A stretch of 64,000 bases of DNA from Limnoperna fortunei (Eukaryota > Mollusca > Bivalvia > Mytilida > Modiolidae), in assembly GCA_944474755.1 (NCBI GenBank), contig OX104111.1, positions 114,644,545-114,708,544 of the forward strand, given 5' to 3'. Below are positions 49,861-62,165 of the stretch, in pieces. Position 1 is the stretch's first letter, and every line of letters starts with the position of its first letter. The translations under genes and the position numbers were made by a program. A model generated the notes under the pieces. It saw nothing but the letters and a program-made list of their open reading frames with translations. It ran no database searches and was not told where the DNA came from.

Positions 49861-51868
49861 AAGGACACTGTACAACAATTATTCTATGATACACATACCT
49901 ATAGTTTGTATGCCTCTTTGTACAATTTTACTAAACAATTAGGGTCGAAATTGGGAAGCCAGGACTTTACACTGTCAGTCTTTACCTCCCCAAAACCTTG
50001 CTGTGGGCAACTCTTGAATTATATGTGCACAATTATTATAAGGATGACAGTACTACGTAAGCATCTTTAGAAACATACCTTAGTTTTCATATCTCGATTC
50101 AGATTCGTATTATTATTTAGAACATATAAATCAAGATTTGCAATCGTGACTTGACTTTCGACTATGGTTGTTTGGTTGGTTGCCATTCTTTAATTCATCA
50201 GCCTTATTTCATGTGTGTAATTGAACAAGGTGTCAAAACCGTATCATTTGAAATAAATAAGGGGGCCTCGGTGCCCGAGTGTTAAATGCAGTTAATAATG
50301 TTCTACCGATGATATGGTCTGTTAACATTAAGGTTGTGTTTGAGTCTAAGTCCTGGTACTCCTACTTCCCTCCTTCCAAAAAAAAAACTGGACGCCATGA
50401 TATAGCTGACGACTGTTGAAAATGTCTCATATAGCACCATTCAATCAAATAAGAAATAAATATAGTCTTTCTTTATGAATAACGTTTTAGGTCTTCAAAA
50501 AACATGTATATGAACAGAATTACAGTTTCAAAAGTTGATCAAAATGTATTTGTGTTATCCTTTTGTGGCACTAAATATTTTATGAGAAGACCAGGTTTTA
50601 CAAAATGCATATTATATGTATAATCAGCCAACAAATATCGTATATGATAATGTAAGAAATAATCTTTAAAAATCTTTAAGGCATCTTGGCAGATTCTAAA
50701 TGCGCAAAAACACTAATATATGTATTTAGTTTCTACAGTCAAAGCTACATTTTTATTCTGTCAGAATCGAATATTGAATAGAGGTTTATTTGGACGTAGA
50801 CCAGTCATAATTTGTTGCACTGAAAATAAATACTAGTTTTTACGATATTCTCGAAGTATGTGATCTAAATAATAACATTGAACTTAATGAACTTTTGACG
50901 CACAAATATATCCTAATATGTGAATCTTTTTAAACAATACTAAAAGGACGTATTCGTCATTCTGACCTTTATAATAGAAGATCGTGTTACATCGTTAAAT
51001 CTTTAAGAAACAAAGAAAAACAAGACATTTAAATTTTGTTACTTAGATATAACCTGCTCGAATGACATCAACACGGTCATTTAAGCAAATCACCTGTTTC
51101 TTTTCAGTTTTTTTCTAACTACAATAGTTTAGAATTTGTTCCATCAATCTTGTCCTAAGTTCATGACATACATTTGAAACCCTAGCCCCACTAAAAGTTG
51201 TATTTATTTGTTTTAACCCATATTTCATTTCACATTTTTGTTTCGACTGAAAACATGATCTTTCAAGATAGTAGTCTTCAATCTTGAACTTGTTCGAATC
51301 TCTGTTATTTCAAATAATTGCAATTTTTTAAAACATTACTAGTTTAATATAAGTTTGTAATACAAAATAAAATTACATTCAAGCGCATCGTATAAAGCCA
51401 TGTCTAGTTACTCAGCATGTATTATCTGTGTAAACGTTTCAAAAAACAGATCACATTGAGATATATTTTATATGTTGAATACGATTCCAATAAATCAAAA
51501 AAACAATGTATGTTTATAAACCCAAACGTTTTACTTTTAAGAAAATCTTTGATCACAGTGCAAAATCTAAATATGTTGTAAAGCATGGCTACTGTAAAAA
51601 ACCACAACTCACTACTTAATAAATAAGGATGTTTCTTTTCGGGTAAAATTTCTATCGTTGTGACATAAAAAGAAACAGATCTGTTAGATAGTTGGCGTAA
51701 AAATGGGGCAAACTCAAAATGGAATTAAGATCCACTGGAGCAAGAGTCAGCAATATACCATAATGCACATAAACACATTTCATTGCATATGTTATCAATT
51801 GATCTTCGATCTTGAACTTGTCCAAACCTCTATTATTCCAAATACTCTGTTCAAGAGCATTGTATACA
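49861..51868. repeat. E block, copy 2
   Basis: Matches 28811-30840. It includes a decayed SINE (50261-50418). The end (about 51800) is fused to a different junction from that of copy 1. No gene recognised. Confidence 0.8.
50261..50418 (+). mobile_element. SINE, decayed and partial (duplicate)
   Basis: GGGGGCCTCGGTGCCCGAGT through AACTGGACGCCATGATATAG, the duplicated partner of 29209-29363. Confidence 0.8.
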
Positions 51869-52184
51869 GATATATTATATATCAAATCTCGCATTCTAGT
51901 GCACGTCACTTCTATGACGAATCAGCTTGAACAGGATAATTTGAGAAAGAAAACATATATAAGAAATGAGGAATAGCAGGGAAAGGTGTATAAAAAATTT
52001 ATTTGATGAATACTGATGTGCTTTATGTAGATTTAGCAAATAATCAAATCACCAAATCAAACGGTATGAAGGCACTGAAAGGAATCTTTTGTAAACCACA
52101 GAGGATGCTTTTACAATTTTACTTTTTTAAACTCATCGGAAAGAATAAAATACTGTGAGACTGCATTTGTCAGAACAATAAAAT
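51869..52184. repeat. Partial A-type block (A3')
   Basis: ATCAAATCTCGCATTCTAGT, ACTTCTATGACGAATCAGCT and TTTAGCAAATAATCAA match the distal ends of the A blocks. It runs straight into the minisatellite. Confidence 0.7.
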
Positions 52185-55159
52185 TATATCGTCCTCGTAT
52201 GCTAGCTTTCTTACTTGGGTGCCAAATGATTTATATGGTACGTGTATATCCGATTTTTAATAATTTCAGATTGATATCGTGTCCGTATACAAGCTTTATA
52301 TCCTTTGTATACTCTCTTTTTATTGTTCATGTATGGCCTCTTTATATTGTAAGTTTCTACACTTTTATATCGTTCGTGTTTATTTATGATATTGTTCGTT
52401 AATACCGACTTTATTTCGCTTTTGTCTTCCCGCTTTATAATGCTCCTTTATACCCTCTTTACATCGATTGTAGCAATCAGCTAATATAGTTTTTACACCC
52501 ACTTTATATAGTTCTTGTCTACACGCAGTTCTTATATATCTGCTTATGAAGATACCTGCTTTAAAACGTTCGCGTATTACAATTGCATATTGTTCGTGTA
52601 TACCCGCCGCATATCGATCTTTAATACACGCTTTATATTCTTGACCCACAACTGGTTGATGTCGTTCGTATTTTCCCGGTTTATATCGTTTGCATATACC
52701 GGCTTAATATGGTTTGAGTATACCTCCTTTATAGCGTTCTTGTTTAACCGCTGTTGTTTTTGTATCACCGCTTTACATAGTTCATATATACCGACGTTAT
52801 ATATTTCTAGCACATACGTTTCATATAGTTCTACACGCTTTAAAAGGTTTTTGTGTTCCCGCTTTTCATCGTTCGTGCATACCACAGTGTTAGCGTTCAA
52901 ATATCCCGGCTTTCTTACTTTCCCTTAATATTGTTCCTATATACCCAATTTTTACTGGAACAGTATAAAGCATGTATATTCTACATGTATACTTGTTTGA
53001 TATTGTTCTTGTATACCCTTTATATATTTTTTTTATTTTTTGTGTACCAGCGTTATATCGTGCGAGTCTACACGTTGTTTACCGTTTGTATCTACACTTT
53101 TTATATCATTTGTAGATATTAGCTTGACATCGTAAGTTTATATCAACTTTATCTCTTTCTTGTTATCCCGTTGTATATCGTTCGCGTATACCCGTTTGAC
53201 ATCGTTTGTTGAAATTCGCTCCAACATTTTTTTCTAAACCCACTTTTTATTTCTCGTTTATATCCGCTTGATATTGTTCCTTAATACCCTCTTTATATCT
53301 TTCTTGTAAAACTGCTCTATATCTTTCGCATAATCTTGCTGTATATCGATTTGTATATACGCTTCATATCGTTCACGCACCCCGCTGTATGTTAATATAC
53401 ATACCCCCTTTCGTGCTTATCGATTAATATTGTATGAGTGTACCTTCTTAATATCTTTCCGGTTAACATAATTTATAGTGTTCGTGTTAAACTGCTCTGT
53501 TATTTATTGCATAACCGCTTAATATCGTTTGTATATACCAGTTCTATAAAATTGGTGCATAGCCGCTTTTTGAGTGTTTGTTTATATCCGATTGGTATGG
53601 TTGTTATATGCCCGCTTTATTACAGTCTTGTCTAAACGCTTGATGTCATACGTGTATGTTCTATTTATGTATGTATATATCATGTATACCCGGTTATTCT
53701 CGCTCTTCTATGCCCGCTTTCTTACTTACGTTTGTATCCGTTTCTTTACATTCGTGTCTACGCGTTTGATGTTGTACGTGTATAGCCACGTTATATGGTT
53801 CTTAGATACCCGCTTGTTAGTTATCCTTTCTTTATAGCCGTTATATATCATATTATTCTTGCAACCAGCTTTAAATCGTTCGTATATATCCGGTTGGGGC
53901 TCTCCGTTTATACCCAATTTATACCTATTTTGCATAAACGCTGTACATCGTTCTTGTATACCCGCTTTATATAGATCGTGTATACCCGCTTTATATTGGT
54001 TGTATAAACCCACTTGATATCGTTGTAACAATCCTCTTACATAGTTTATGTACACTCATTTTATATAGTTCGGGCTTACACGCTTTGTATCGTCCGTGTG
54101 CAAATTATTTATATCGTTTTACACCCGTGTCCGTATTGTTTATGTGTTTCCTCACTATATCGTTTGCATATAAATGCTGTATATCGATTCAGTATAGCAT
54201 CTTGATATCGTTCACGTATACACTCTTTATATCGTTCCTGTGTACTCTCGTTATATCGCTTTAGTATACCCTCTTAGATCGATCCTGTATACCTGCTTAT
54301 AATGTTTAGGTATACCCGCATTATATATATTCGTATTTCCCAATTTATATCGTTGGCCTATGTCGGCTTAATATCGTTTATGTATACCTCCTTTATAGAT
54401 TTTGCTTTAACCGTTATATTTATTTTTTGTATCACCGCGTTATATCATTCATATATACCTGCGTTACATCGTTCTAGAATGTCGCGTTTTAAGTTCCTTT
54501 ATGCCCAATTATATCGTTCATATATACCCGCCATATATTATTCGTGTATTCCCACTTTTTATCGTTCGTGTATGCTCGGTTGATATCGTTCTATGCGCGC
54601 TTTCTTATTTTCGTGTATACCGTTTTCCTAAGTTCGTGTTTACAAGCGTTATATAGTAAGTGCATCACTTCTTCATATTCGCTTGATATCGTTTCCTTAT
54701 ACCCTCTTCACATCGATCAGTAAAAAGTTGTATAGCCTACTTGTATACCCGCTATATATTTTTCTTGCATGCCCGATGTGTATTCCTCTTGTATTCTGCT
54801 TTATATTGTATTTCTATGCCCAATTTATATTGTTCTTGAATGTCGAGCATTATTTCACTCGTGTCTGCACGTTTTACCCCCGTTAGAGTACATCCACTTT
54901 ATATGTTTCGTTTTAACCCTCTTTATATCGTTGTTGTGTACCCACGTTTGTTAAATTTGCATACATCTGCTGTATATCGGGTTTGTTTACCCGTTATGCA
55001 TCGTTCACATATACCCACTTTATATGGTATGTGTATACCCACTAGATATCGTTCTTGTATACCCGCTTTATATCAATCTTGTATACCCGATTGATATTGT
55101 TCGTGTATTCCCGATTGATATATCGTTCGTGTATACGTGCTTAATAGCAGTCATGTCTA
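52185..55159. repeat. 24-bp minisatellite, block S9a
   Basis: A long array whose first units match those of S3 and S4 and whose last units match S1. Landmark TTGTTCTTGAATGTCGAGCA at 54830-54849. A clean run of almost exact 24-bp units is visible at about 55035-55130. Confidence 0.9.
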
Positions 55160-55274
55160 AAAAAGCAAAGAAAATCGAACGAACAACAAAAGCCAAAAGC
55201 CAAGGGGCAGTTACAAATCAAGATATAGATAAGCAAAACACAAAAAGAGAGTAACCTGGACCATGGGTGCACTC
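55160..55274 (-). mobile_element. E1 fragment inserted in the minisatellite
   Basis: Same junctions (TCTA before, ACCGTTGG after) as the fragment at 11331-11480, with about 35 bp missing internally. Shared ancestry of the two arrays after the insertion is the simplest reading. Confidence 0.85.
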
Positions 55275-57095
55275 ACCGTTGGATAGATTTCTTTTACAAC
55301 CCTTTTCGTTCGTGTTTACCCGCTTTTTGTCGTTTGTGCATATCCGATTTATATAGTTTGTAATTTCCGTCTTTATATCGCTCATTTTTACCTTATATGA
55401 CCGCTTTAAAATGTTATTGTATACCAACTTTATGTCTTTCATATATTCCTGCTTTATATCGTTCCATTATGACCGTTTTATATCGTCATTGTCTATTCGT
55501 TTTTATCGTTGGTGTCTACACGTTTGCTATCGTTTTGTTTCGCTTGATTGTGTTCATTTATACCCACTTTAAATTGTTATTGCATACCATCTTTATATAT
55601 TTCGTGTATATAAATTTTCTTTTTCCGGCTTATATCTTTCGCTTATTCATCGCTCGTTACAATTTGCTTCAACATTTTTTGTACACCTACTTTATACAAC
55701 TCGTGTACATTCACTTTATATCGTTCCTTTTTAACGCTTTATATTTTTGTGTACCTGCTCCACATCGTTCGCATACTTCTCCTGTATATCGATTTGTATA
55801 TCCGCTTCATATCGTTCACTTATTCCACTGTATCTAGTTCATGTATATACTCGTTTTTTGCTTTCACGACTTATATCGTTTGCGTTTACCGTCTTAATAT
55901 CTTTCAAGTTTACCTACTTTATAGCGTTCTTGTGTATATCCATTTTTTATCGTTCTCCTATGCCCGCTTTCTTACGGTGCTGTCTAAAAGCTTGATATCG
56001 TAATATATGTCCGTATACAGGTCATGTATACCCGCTTGATCTCGTTCTTCCATGCCCATTTTCTTGCTTTCGTTTATATCCGTTTACTTGCATTCATGCC
56101 TACACCCTTTATCTCTTACGTGTATAGCCACGTTATTAAGTTGTTTGAAATCCGCTTGTTATCCTTTCTTTATAGACGGTATATATCATTCTCGTATACA
56201 AGTTTGATATCCTTTTCATATACCCGATTTATATTATTCTTGTATGCCCAAGTTATATTATTATTGTAAATTAGCTTTAAATCGTTATTTTAACCGTTGT
56301 ATTTCCGCTTTTATATCATCCGTGAATTCCTGCTTTTATCGTTCGTGTATACTTGGTTGATATCGTTCTATGCCCGATTTCTTATTTTCGTTTATACCCG
56401 TTTTCATAACTTTGTGTTAACAAGTGTTATATAGTAAAGGCATCACCGCTTTATATACTTCTTTATACCCGCTTGATATCGTTTCATTATACCCACTTCA
56501 CATCGTACAGTATAAAGCATTATATCCTACTTGTATGCCAGATTTATATTGTTCTTGTATGCCAAATTTAGATTGCTCTTCAATTCTGCTTTATATTATA
56601 TTTCTATGCCAAATTTATATTGTTCTTGAATGTCAGCACTGTTTTACGTAGCTATGTGTCTACACTCGTTGTATAGTTAGAGTACTTCCACTCTATATTG
56701 TTCGTTTTAACTCACTTTATATCGTTTTTGTGTACCCGCGTCGAGTTGTTTTATTCGTATACATCTGCTTTATATTGAGTTTTTATACACATTCTGCATC
56801 GTTCACATATACCCACTAAATCCCTTTATATCGATCTTATATACCCGCTCAACATTGTTCGTGTATTCCCAAATGATATCGTTCGTGTTTACCTGCTTTT
56901 TAGCGGTCGTTTCTAACCGTTGCATATATTGCTTGTACAACCCTTTTACATCTTTCATTTTTAACAACATTGTGTCGTGTATGCATATCCGATTTATATA
57001 GTTTGTGCATTCCGTCTTGATATCGTTCCTTTTACCGTACATGGCTGATTTATATTGTTCTTGTATACCAGCTTTTTATTGCATTAATATGATTT
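55275..57095. repeat. 24-bp minisatellite, block S9b
   Basis: It aligns first with S1b/S1c, without the 595-bp TIR element, and later with S2 and S11. It carries a second landmark TTGTTCTTGAATGTCAGCA (56620-56638) and an empty E1 site at 56915. It is therefore two array modules joined end to end. Confidence 0.9.
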
Positions 57096-57530
57096 TGCGT
57101 GTTTTTGATTGGTCTATTGGGCTACAAACAACCTTCGGGTTACGACTAATCGCAACAGTATTAAAATCAAATATAATGTTTGTACGCTGCACGATTCCGC
57201 TGCATAGTAGTCAAGCGGAAACCGATATAGACCTGGTTTTTATGTTTAACTAAACAGAAAAGCCGTCTTAATAAATTCATACGTCCAATCAAATCGATTG
57301 TATTAATTGTACACAATTCATTGACGTCAGCTATACATACATCGTGCGTGTCAACATCAAATGGGAGAAATGTCGCTTCTGTGATATATTGATTCATTTA
57401 TACTCTTCTCCATATTTAGAACTGTAATTTCAGGATTATCAGCAAATTCAAATCAAAATGCAGCATTAAATTAAAAATATCAAAGGTAACTTGCATTACA
57501 AAATGTAAGGCTAGTGCTCCAGTAAACAAG
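57096..57530. repeat. D block, copy 2
   Basis: Matches 13901-14333 and 63201-63660. It has the 76-codon minus-strand frame at 57167-57397 and the TGACGTCA at 57322-57329. Confidence 0.85.
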
Positions 57531-58350
57531 GCATCCTCAGTTTTTCTGATCAAATGAGGTGGCTTTATTCATGTACGATACTTTTATTGGAAAGCGGCGA
57601 CATTTAAATGAAATGGGACAGCTTAAGAAAGACGATGCAAAACGAAACGTTTTTGTTTTTGTTGCGTGGAGCAAAGCCAGCACTTAACATAAATTTATGA
57701 AATGGGTTGTGTTTTGTGCTTTTTTGTCGTTTGTAAACACAATTTTAAAAGAAGGTGCGATGAGTAAAGTTCCATAAATAAAATAAAGCGATACCATTTA
57801 TCACATGATTGTGTACATCTAACTACCTATCTTGAACACTTCCTATTTATTGTTTTGTTTTCAAAGGAATATGAAGTAATTAAGATTAAATGGATTTTGG
57901 TTTCTAACCGTAAACATTAACATAATTAATAAACAATCTCATTTTATTAAAACTAATCTAAGTCAACGGTTCATTGTAAATTCGTCGTACATTCCCTGGG
58001 GCAAAGATTATTTGTTTGTCAATCAACTAGATGATATAATTAGTGGTTTTAAATGATGGAATTGAGTATAAAAGGTGTTAAAAAATAATATGCTTTATTG
58101 GTCGTTATTTCAATTGATAAAGTTACTAAAATATGTGTTTATGCATCAACACTTTATAACGAAAAGCACAAGGAGACGTACGTTCATTACTGGCGGAATT
58201 ACACAATTAAATTAATAACAACGATGCTTTTTATCAATATTATTTCTGTTTAGTGTCATAAACACATTAAAGTTGTTCATTTTGCAAACATGACATATCC
58301 ATCGAGAACATATCAATATAACTATGCATCTTGAATATCAGTAGTCATTA
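57531..58350. repeat. B block, copy 2
   Basis: Matches about 33330-34125 with moderate divergence. No coding signal. Confidence 0.8.
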
Positions 58351-59395
58351 GCCATGTAAATAACCGAACCGCACTATATCGTTCGGATATTTCTGCTGTA
58401 TATCGTTTTGTATATCCACTTCATATCGTTCATGTACGGTCTGTATCTCGTTCATGTATATACCCGATTTCGTGCTTTCCCTATCAATATCGCTTGCTTT
58501 TATCGGCTTATTTTCTTTCGGGTTTACTTGCTTTATTCGGTTTGTGTACGTGTATGTATATCCATTATCGTGGCTACACGCTTGAGGTCGTCCGTGTATA
58601 GCCACGTTCTATAGTTTTTCAATACCCTCTTATTATCCTTTCTTTATAGCTGCTATATATCGTTCTCGTATACAAGCTTTATATCCGTCTGATATACCTG
58701 CTTTATATTGTTCTTGTTTGCCGAATTTGTTGTTCATGTATGCCCAAATTATTTTATTTTTGAAAACCAGCTTTAAATCTTTCGTGTATATCCGCTTGAT
58801 ATTGTTCGCTTATAAACACTTGATATATTTTTTTCATACTCGCTGTATGTCATTCCTTTATACCCGCGTTATAAAGATCGTGTATACCCGCCGTATAGCG
58901 CTTGTGTATACCCACTTGATATCGCTGTAACAATCTTCTTAAATAATTTATGTACCGCACTTTCGGGTCGTCACGCTTTGTATCGTTCACGTGCATACCA
59001 TTTATATCGTTTTATACCTGTTTATACCTGTTTTATCTATTTGTTTCCTCTATGTCGTTTGCATATAAATGCTGTGTATCGATTTTGTACACGATCTTGA
59101 TATCGTTGATGTATACTTGATGCATATTATGCGTGTCATATATTGTTCTTGAATACCCGCTTATATCGACCTTGTATACCCGCTTTATATTGTTTACGTA
59201 TACCCGCTTTATATCGTTCATATTTTCCCGCTTTACATCGTTTGGCCATGCCGGCTTCATATCGTTTGTGAACAAATCCTTTATAGCGTTTGTGTTTAAC
59301 CGTTATATTTATTTATTGTGTAAAAGCTTCATTTCGTTTTTATATTCATGCGTTAAATCGTTCTAGCATACCCCCTTAACATCGTTCCTGTATAT
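58351..59395. repeat. 24-bp minisatellite, block S10
   Basis: Partner of S6, in the same position between the B and C blocks. Confidence 0.85.
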
Positions 59396-60277
59396 AGCAT
59401 ATAAAACTGAACTTGAGATCTCATTTGAGCATCAGTAGTGTTATATGCAGAACCGACAGCTGACTTCACAATACAATTTTGCAGGTGTAGGAGAGTGAAA
59501 TTCTTATCTCACCCACGGATACAAATAGGTACCACACTGTCTCATTATTGAGAATAAATTAACTTTAAAGAGGGATGATCACTATCATAATCTGTTTTCG
59601 CATTCAGGGCTATCTAGATGTATATTCTAGGTAGAATTTTCATTTATCAACTCTTGTATCATTCCCATATGTCAAGCAAATCCTTTTTTGAAAATGATGT
59701 TAATTGATAAGCAATCTTAATTTTATTCACCATCTATACTGAAATTATTAGCTAAATTATACGTTTGTATTAATGGGATTTTTATTATAATATGACATGC
59801 GAATTGTAGACTAAAATCTCGCCGTCCGCAGAAAAAAGATTAAAGTGTAATATCAGTTACACTGCAGATATGATGCACGTCGACATACAAAACCGGTATA
59901 TTGCTTTCACTGTTAGGTCACTAAGCAACACTTAAACCATGCGTGATCAAAATCGTTTGTAAAATGAGGTATAAAAATGATGTACTAAGAATCGGGTCAG
60001 CCACGACAAACTCTAATGTAACCTCTAAATTAATTTTGCTTATAATGATTATGTCGCTAAATTCAACGGCTATTTTGGACACATTATTGGTTAGTATTTA
60101 ATGTGAAGTTTCTAATATAATTAGTCACACCTTAATTTGTAGATGTATATAATTTAAATTACAGGCACACGCGATGTATTTCGTGTTAAATGCCGACTAA
60201 TAGATTGTATCGGTTCAACGTATGGTCACCATATAATATATGAATAGATAGTACCGTGCGAACTTAAGGTCACCTCG

Positions 60278-60921
60278 TAACGTTAATTTAGACTAGATTG
60301 ACAAAGAAGTCAATGTGAAGTAAGGAGTGTAATTTGTAACGCCCTAATTGGGATTTGTATAGAATGTTCGTGACATCAACAAAAGCACGCTTTAAATATA
60401 ATCAAAGGACTTGATCGGTGGAATAACGGTAAACGTTTGTCAATCATTCAAGGTGAAGGGAAAACGTACTCAACGCAAGTAAAGTATATAATATCATAAC
60501 AACATATAAAATAAAATAATATAATATAATATAATTATATTATATTATATTATATTATATTATATTATATTATATTATATTATATTATATTATATTATAT
60601 TATATTATATTATATTATATTATATTATATTATATTATATTATATTATATTATATTATATTATATTATATTATATTATATTATATTATATTATATTTTGT
60701 TCTGATATTATATACTTTACTTGCGTTGAGTACGTTTTCCCTTAACCTTGAATGATTGACAAACGTTTACCGTTATTCCAATGATCAATTCCTTTGATTA
60801 TATTTAAAGCGTGCTTTTGTTGATGTCACGAACATTCTATACAAATCCCAATTAGGGCGTTACAAATTACACTCCTGACTTCACATTGACTTCTTTGTCA
60901 ATCTAGTCTAAATTAACGTTA
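60278..60921. repeat. Large inverted repeat around a pentanucleotide array
   Basis: The left arm is about 60278-60505 and the right arm about 60697-60921. Shared words in opposite orientation include TAACGTTAATTTAGACTAGA, GAATGTTCGTGACATCAACA and GTACTCAACGCAAGTAAAGT. The arms differ at only a handful of positions and are much closer to each other than to the paralogous single-copy sequence at 36045-36280. Confidence 0.9.
60508..60693. repeat. (ATTAT)n pentanucleotide array with an orientation switch
   Basis: A few (ATAAT) units reverse at AATT, near 60533, into about 32 units of (ATTAT). The switch is the axis of a perfect AT palindrome at the centre of the larger inverted repeat. Confidence 0.9.
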
Positions 60922-61193
60922 AATTGAAGTATTTTAAAATGGCAAACAAAAGCATTTGCATCGGACTTCGAAAGTGAATTTTATCATTTAAAGTATGGCT
61001 GGGAATAATAGTCAAAATTATCCAAGGTTATAAAATTTTAAAGCCATTAAAAGTTTCGTGCTTAAATCTGTTGAATTGTAGGTTCTCCGATAGTGGTGGT
61101 CCCAACTAAATTGTTTCTTCAAGCATGAAAATGTCTAATCTAATTATATACTCTAGAATATTAGTACAATAAGACTTCAACAGAATATAATTG

Positions 61194-61310
61194 TATATTA
61201 TGTTATATTATATTATGTTATATTATATTATATTATATTATATTATATTATATTATATTATATTATATTATATTATATTATATTATATTATATTATATTA
61301 TATTATATTA
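61194..61310. repeat. Second (ATTAT)n pentanucleotide array
   Basis: About 23 units, the first few with a TGTTA variant. It abuts the MITE at 61311. The paralogous site near 36280 has only a short TATAATATAATATTATA. Confidence 0.9.
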
Positions 61311-61433
61311 CACGGTTATTGGATGAATATTGGTAAATATTCTCCCTCGCTAGATGTTATACTGCACAAGATTGCTAGTGCAATATAGCACCTTGCGAGG
61401 GACAATATTTCCCAATATTCTTGCAATTAACCT
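61311..61433. mobile_element. Palindromic MITE, second copy
   Basis: Paralogue of 36302-36422 in the same position within the C block. The arms (ATTCTCCCTCGCTAGATGTT against AGCACCTTGCGAGGGACAAT) are less perfect than in copy 1. Confidence 0.75.
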
Positions 61434-62165
61434 TTTTATTATATAGTAGTAACTTTTGGAGTGCTTTTAAGTCATTATTCATTATCTTTACTATTAGGTA
61501 ATATTTTACTTGGTGAAATATTATCATATTTTCACATTATCAATATTTTGGTTGCAGTCGATTTTGTCTGTTGTTGGTCTATGAATTCTTTAACTTTACT
61601 TTCGTCGACAATCGAATTCACTTTCATTTGTTCAGGTTCAAGCGGTTGTGCTTATTCCTGGCCCCCTAGATAGGTGATTGTGTTCTGTCTATTATATCTA
61701 GTTTATACTATTGTGCAATAGGATGGATGAGAACCGAGGTAAACAATTTGAAAAAAAAGATTATTTTGATGTAGATCAATACTGCTAGGTCTGTACTAGA
61801 CATACTTACTTCAGGGTATTTACGATGTTGCTAACTCAGTTGACTCGATACTTCGGCTATATCGATACAATGTTTCAGTTCTGGCATTGGTTCCATCTCT
61901 ACAAAGTAATTCTTCCTATGATGTGTTGACAAGTTATAACATATTTGATGCTCATTTTACTGAGGGAATTTGTTTTGATTAGTTTTACGAGATGGGATAA
62001 AATATTATTTGCACTTGCGCTTCGGTAATTTCAAACTCTACGCGTACGTCGTTTAGAAATCTGGTTGCCAGTAGAAGTTTATTTTATTTTAAATACTGTG
62101 CAGTAATGCACTTATTTATTTTTGACACACTTGCTAAAATGCATTTCTCCTTCCATTGTGTTCCT

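Larger units (their letters stand above)
37345..51830. repeat. Segmental duplication, distal copy
   Basis: Same block order and orientation as 14334-30700. It lacks the 191-bp E1 insertion, the pearl-like element and the 350-bp segment of the proximal copy, and has lost about 500 bp at the 3' end of its large E1 copy (junction near 44350). Confidence 0.9.
59396..62165. repeat. C block, copy 2, enlarged
   Basis: Matches 35196-37344 on both sides of an insertion. At about 60.5-61.3 kb it has gained an inverted duplication of its own sequence, two pentanucleotide arrays and about 270 bp of unmatched DNA (60922-61193). No gene recognised; the 65-codon frame at 61191-61388 is a translation of the pentanucleotide repeat. 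Confidence 0.85.

Noticed and set aside
49894..50070. Identical 49-residue tail shared with 28841-29017 as evidence for a conserved protein
   Set aside because: The nucleotide sequences there are nearly identical because of recent segmental duplication, so identity says nothing about coding.
61191..61388. 65-codon frame rich in Leu, Tyr and Ile
   Set aside because: It is a direct translation of the (ATTAT)n array plus the edge of a MITE.
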